From an uncultured Verrucomicrobiota bacterium (GTDB taxonomy: Bacteria > Verrucomicrobiota > Kiritimatiellia > RFP12 > UBA1067), in the NCBI GenBank assembly GCA_945947925.1, contig CAMEZU010000024.1, positions 1-14,957 of the forward strand: a stretch of 14,957 nt of DNA, read 5' to 3'. The translations under genes and the position numbers were made by a program. How positions within the stretch are numbered: position 1 is the first letter of the stretch; the number at the start of each line of letters is the position of its first letter. Of the stretch, positions 12,860 to 14,957 are shown one piece after another. The notes beneath the pieces are model-generated. The model was not told where the DNA came from. It was given only the letters and a program-made list of their open reading frames with translations, and ran no database searches.

Positions 12860-13633
12860 TCAGCCGAGCGCCTTCTCCGCGAGGTCGCAGAGTTCGTCCA
12901 CGACCGGGGCGTCCGTCAGCTGATGGAGGAAATGGCGGCGGTAGGCGAGGTGTCCGCGCGCGGCGCAGAGGCGGCGGGAGGTCGCGTATTCGAGTCCCGA
13001 AACCATCCAGCCGACCTGGATGAGGACGAAGTCGGCGAGGGACTTGATGTTCTGGTAGTCGACGGGACGCCCTTCGCGGATCGCCTCGGCGACGACCGGA
13101 TTCGGCGCCGCCGTGGTCGGGAGGTTCCAGAACGCCTTCGCGTCGTGACGCCAGTCTGTCGTCGCGATCTGATCCTCGAGGACGCGGAAAATGTCGAGCT
13201 TGTCCGCATCGCGCACCGTCCTCGAACAGGCCAGGGTCAGCGGATCGAGTCCCTCCGGGATTTCGCGGCGGTTGTGGTAAAGGACCGCCGCCAGGATCGC
13301 ATCCTTGTCCTCCCAGCCGTCGAGCCAGCCCTTCTCCTTCACGATGTCGTGGGAGAAGACGGCGTGATCGACCGAGTCGGAGTCGCGGAACGTGTTGTAG
13401 ACCCTGAGCTGCTCGTAGCGCCCCGTGTCGTGCAACAGCGCCGCAGCCTCGCAGGCGCGCGCCGTGGGGGCGTCAAAGCCCTCGCCCTTCGCGATCGCGC
13501 AGGCCGCCTCGACAACCTTCCGCGTGTGGACGAGCTTCAACTGCATCATCGGAGGCAGGACGCCGTTCTGCCCCCGATAGGTGTCGACATAAGCGTCGTA
13601 AAGGCCGCTTAGAACTTGAAGTCGATCTGCCAT
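12860..13633 (-). CDS. HD-domain phosphohydrolase family protein
   Basis: This 257-residue protein has the HD superfamily metal-binding pattern: His36 in LVHTRKVVEAA, His68-Asp69 in ALLHDTGRYEQ, His90 or His95 in SVDHAVFSHDIVKEKG, and Asp142 in RTVRDADKLDIFRV. HD proteins hydrolyse phosphate esters of nucleotides or other metabolites; the substrate is unknown here. The pattern HDTGR...DADKLDIF is typical of small stand-alone HD hydrolases, not of a (p)ppGpp synthetase/hydrolase. The ATG at 13633 is the best start because it leaves a compact helical N-terminus (LSGLYDAYVDTY). It overlaps the end of the beta-barrel gene by 25 nt and has only a weak ribosome site. An in-frame GTG at 13687 would add 18 residues from inside the barrel gene. 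The two genes are probably co-transcribed, although their functions are not obviously related. Confidence 0.82.
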   Translation of the reverse strand: MADRLQVLSGLYDAYVDTYRGQNGVLPPMMQLKLVHTRKVVEAACAIAKGEGFDAPTARACEAAALLHDTGRYEQLRVYNTFRDSDSVDHAVFSHDIVKEKGWLDGWEDKDAILAAVLYHNRREIPEGLDPLTLACSRTVRDADKLDIFRVLEDQIATTDWRHDAKAFWNLPTTAAPNPVVAEAIREGRPVDYQNIKSLADFVLIQVGWMVSGLEYATSRRLCAARGHLAYRRHFLHQLTDAPVVDELCDLAEKALG

Positions 13634-14957
13634 CTCACGAAGTACGCGGGCTTGTCCGTATCGAAGTAGTCGCCCGGATTGAACCACTCGAGGAGGACGT
13701 GGCCGAAGACCTTGAAGCGTTCGAGGCCCGTGCCCTTGTCGCCGGACCAGAGCGGGAAGTCGTAGCGGGCCTGGGTGAGGAAGCCCTTGTACTGTCCGTC
13801 ACCGCCGCCGAGGCCGTCCTTCTGCTGGGCGAACATCGGACCCGCCATGAGCTGGACCGCGTGGCCCTTCTCGAACTCGACGCCCGTCGTCACCTTCAGG
13901 TTGTACATGTTGGACCACCAGCCGACGCCGTAGGTCGATCCGTAGAGCATCATCTCGGAATCGTCGACGCCGCGGTACCACATCGGATCCCACGCCCGGC
14001 GTCCGCCGTCCTGGGTCGCCGCGTCGCGGTCGCCGCTCAGCGCGAGGAGTCCGCCGTTCACGAACGGCTTCCAGCCCTCGGAATCGTTCTGCTTCCACGC
14101 GAAGCCGGCATAGCCCGCCCACGCGCAGAGCTCTTGGTCCGCTCCGTTCTCGCCGACCTGCACCATCGCCTCGAGCGGCGTGGAGAAGTTCGGCGTCCAG
14201 TGCGGAACGAGCTTCGTGCCGAAGAGATTGACCTGACGGCGCGGATGCTTCACGCCCTTGCGGTGGAAGCTCGCCGTGTTCTTCTGGATGCCGAAGAGCT
14301 GGTAGTCGAGGAAGTCAACCTTCGAGCTGAAGATCGCGCCGTAGCCCCAGTCGTCCATCTCCGTCTCGTTGCCGCCGAAGCCGGTCAGCTGCGTGCCGTA
14401 GTAGCTGCGGCGGGTGCCGAGACGCATGTACTCGCGGTCCTTGTTGAGGAGCGCGAACACGTCGAGGCGCGTGTCCTCGTCGAAGTGGAGCGCGAAGCGG
14501 ACCATGTCGGCATACGTCGAGCGCGATCCGTCGCCCGTGGTGCCGTCCACGAAAATGTGGTCGAGTCCGTAGAGACGGTAGAGGTCCTGGCGGCCAACCC
14601 AGAGGTCGAGCGAGTCGAACCAGCTCGCCGTGTCCTCGAGGAGCCCCTTGCCCTCGAGATAGAGGTTGTCCACAATGACTTCGCCTGGCCAGGTCGTCGC
14701 GTGCGTCGGCTGGACGATGCCCGCGCGGAACTCGTCGTTGAGCCGTCCGTAGAGACGCCAGTTGTCGCCCATCGTCAGCTCGGCCCACACGCGCGGACGG
14801 AACCGCATCTGGTTCTTCGTCTTGTTGCGCGGCACGCCCGGACGCCCGATCATGCCGCCGCCCGGCAGGGTCGGCACGTTGTGCATGATCTCCTGGCGGA
14901 TGCGCAGGTCGGCTCCGGCGTTGAACCCGAAGACCGATTCCTCGGCCTCGGACGCGG
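13609..14957 (-). CDS. Outer-membrane beta-barrel protein, alginate-export-like (5' end outside window)
   Basis: The frame stays open to the right edge, so the N-terminus and any signal peptide are missing; 448 residues are visible. The sequence alternates aromatic and polar residues in strands joined by Asp/Gly-rich turns, and is rich in Trp and Tyr. It ends YFVRWQIDFKF, with the terminal aromatic residue that the BAM machinery recognises in barrel proteins. Early segments such as RFRPRVWAELTM, WRLYGRLNDEFR and LWVGRQDLYRLYG resemble the alginate-export (AlgE-like) porin family, which I think is the best fit, though I cannot confirm it. It probably transports small solutes or sugars across the outer membrane. 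The open frame upstream of Met at 14886 (ending ADLRIRQEI) reads like an early strand, so that Met is internal. The HD-domain gene starts 25 nt before its stop. Confidence 0.75.
   Translation of the reverse strand, partial: ASEAEESVFGFNAGADLRIRQEIMHNVPTLPGGGMIGRPGVPRNKTKNQMRFRPRVWAELTMGDNWRLYGRLNDEFRAGIVQPTHATTWPGEVIVDNLYLEGKGLLEDTASWFDSLDLWVGRQDLYRLYGLDHIFVDGTTGDGSRSTYADMVRFALHFDEDTRLDVFALLNKDREYMRLGTRRSYYGTQLTGFGGNETEMDDWGYGAIFSSKVDFLDYQLFGIQKNTASFHRKGVKHPRRQVNLFGTKLVPHWTPNFSTPLEAMVQVGENGADQELCAWAGYAGFAWKQNDSEGWKPFVNGGLLALSGDRDAATQDGGRRAWDPMWYRGVDDSEMMLYGSTYGVGWWSNMYNLKVTTGVEFEKGHAVQLMAGPMFAQQKDGLGGGDGQYKGFLTQARYDFPLWSGDKGTGLERFKVFGHVLLEWFNPGDYFDTDKPAYFVRWQIDFKF

Noticed and set aside
1..14957. 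A hidden defence system, CRISPR array, mobile element or RNA gene
   Set aside because: No regularly spaced direct repeats, transposase or integrase motifs, tRNA cloverleaf or rRNA sequence are visible. The genes are recognisable housekeeping or envelope families.

Overview
The window is a gene-dense, high-GC (roughly two-thirds G+C by eye) chromosomal segment from a Gram-negative bacterium. All thirteen genes I can support lie on the minus strand, so transcription runs from high to low coordinates. A beta-barrel outer-membrane protein shows a diderm envelope. A stand-alone IMP cyclohydrolase, a short alanyl-tRNA synthetase, a DnaG with an EGQID-type TOPRIM motif and an alginate-export-like porin together suggest the PVC superphylum (Verrucomicrobiota/Kiritimatiellota/Lentisphaerota-like). 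That placement is an inference from remembered family features, not a search result.

In transcription order I see five units. (A) A beta-barrel protein cut by the right window edge (13609-14957) overlaps an HD-domain phosphohydrolase (12860-13633). (B) A citrate synthase (11375-12745) has its own promoter. (C) A tight run holds DNA primase dnaG (9399-11333), a MoxR AAA+ ATPase (8434-9396), a DUF58 protein (7529-8434), a membrane protein with a BatD/DUF4381-like layout (6595-7524) and a BatA-like von Willebrand A protein (5468-6598). (D) alaS (3604-5427), coaB (2921-3604) and a BioH-like alpha/beta hydrolase (2268-2924) are joined by stop/start overlaps. (E) A stand-alone IMP cyclohydrolase (1529-2209) is followed by an AMP-forming acyl-CoA synthetase (34-1506).

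Units B to E each begin just after an AT-rich patch, in otherwise GC-rich DNA, that carries a sigma70-type -10 element (TATAAT or TAAAAT). Three of the four are extended -10s (TGnTATAAT or TGnTAAAAT). The one before dnaG is so close to the ATG that the mRNA would be essentially leaderless. Inside operons the genes are coupled by ATGA, TGATG or TAATG junctions or gaps of a few bases.

Most of the window is housekeeping: replication, tRNA charging, CoA and purine synthesis, the TCA cycle and lipid activation. The MoxR/DUF58/BatD/BatA set is a known type of chaperone/VWA system, and its coupling to dnaG is the most unusual piece of organisation. I see no convincing new defence, mobile or RNA system. 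Worth a second look are the primase-MoxR coupling and leaderless dnaG promoter, a GC-rich palindromic in-frame insertion in coaB, the altered active-site strand of the IMP cyclohydrolase, the minimal AlaRS, and the insertion in the BatA-like VWA domain. No stretch longer than about 120 bases lacks a gene. I found no tRNA, rRNA, CRISPR, insertion sequence or convincing terminator.
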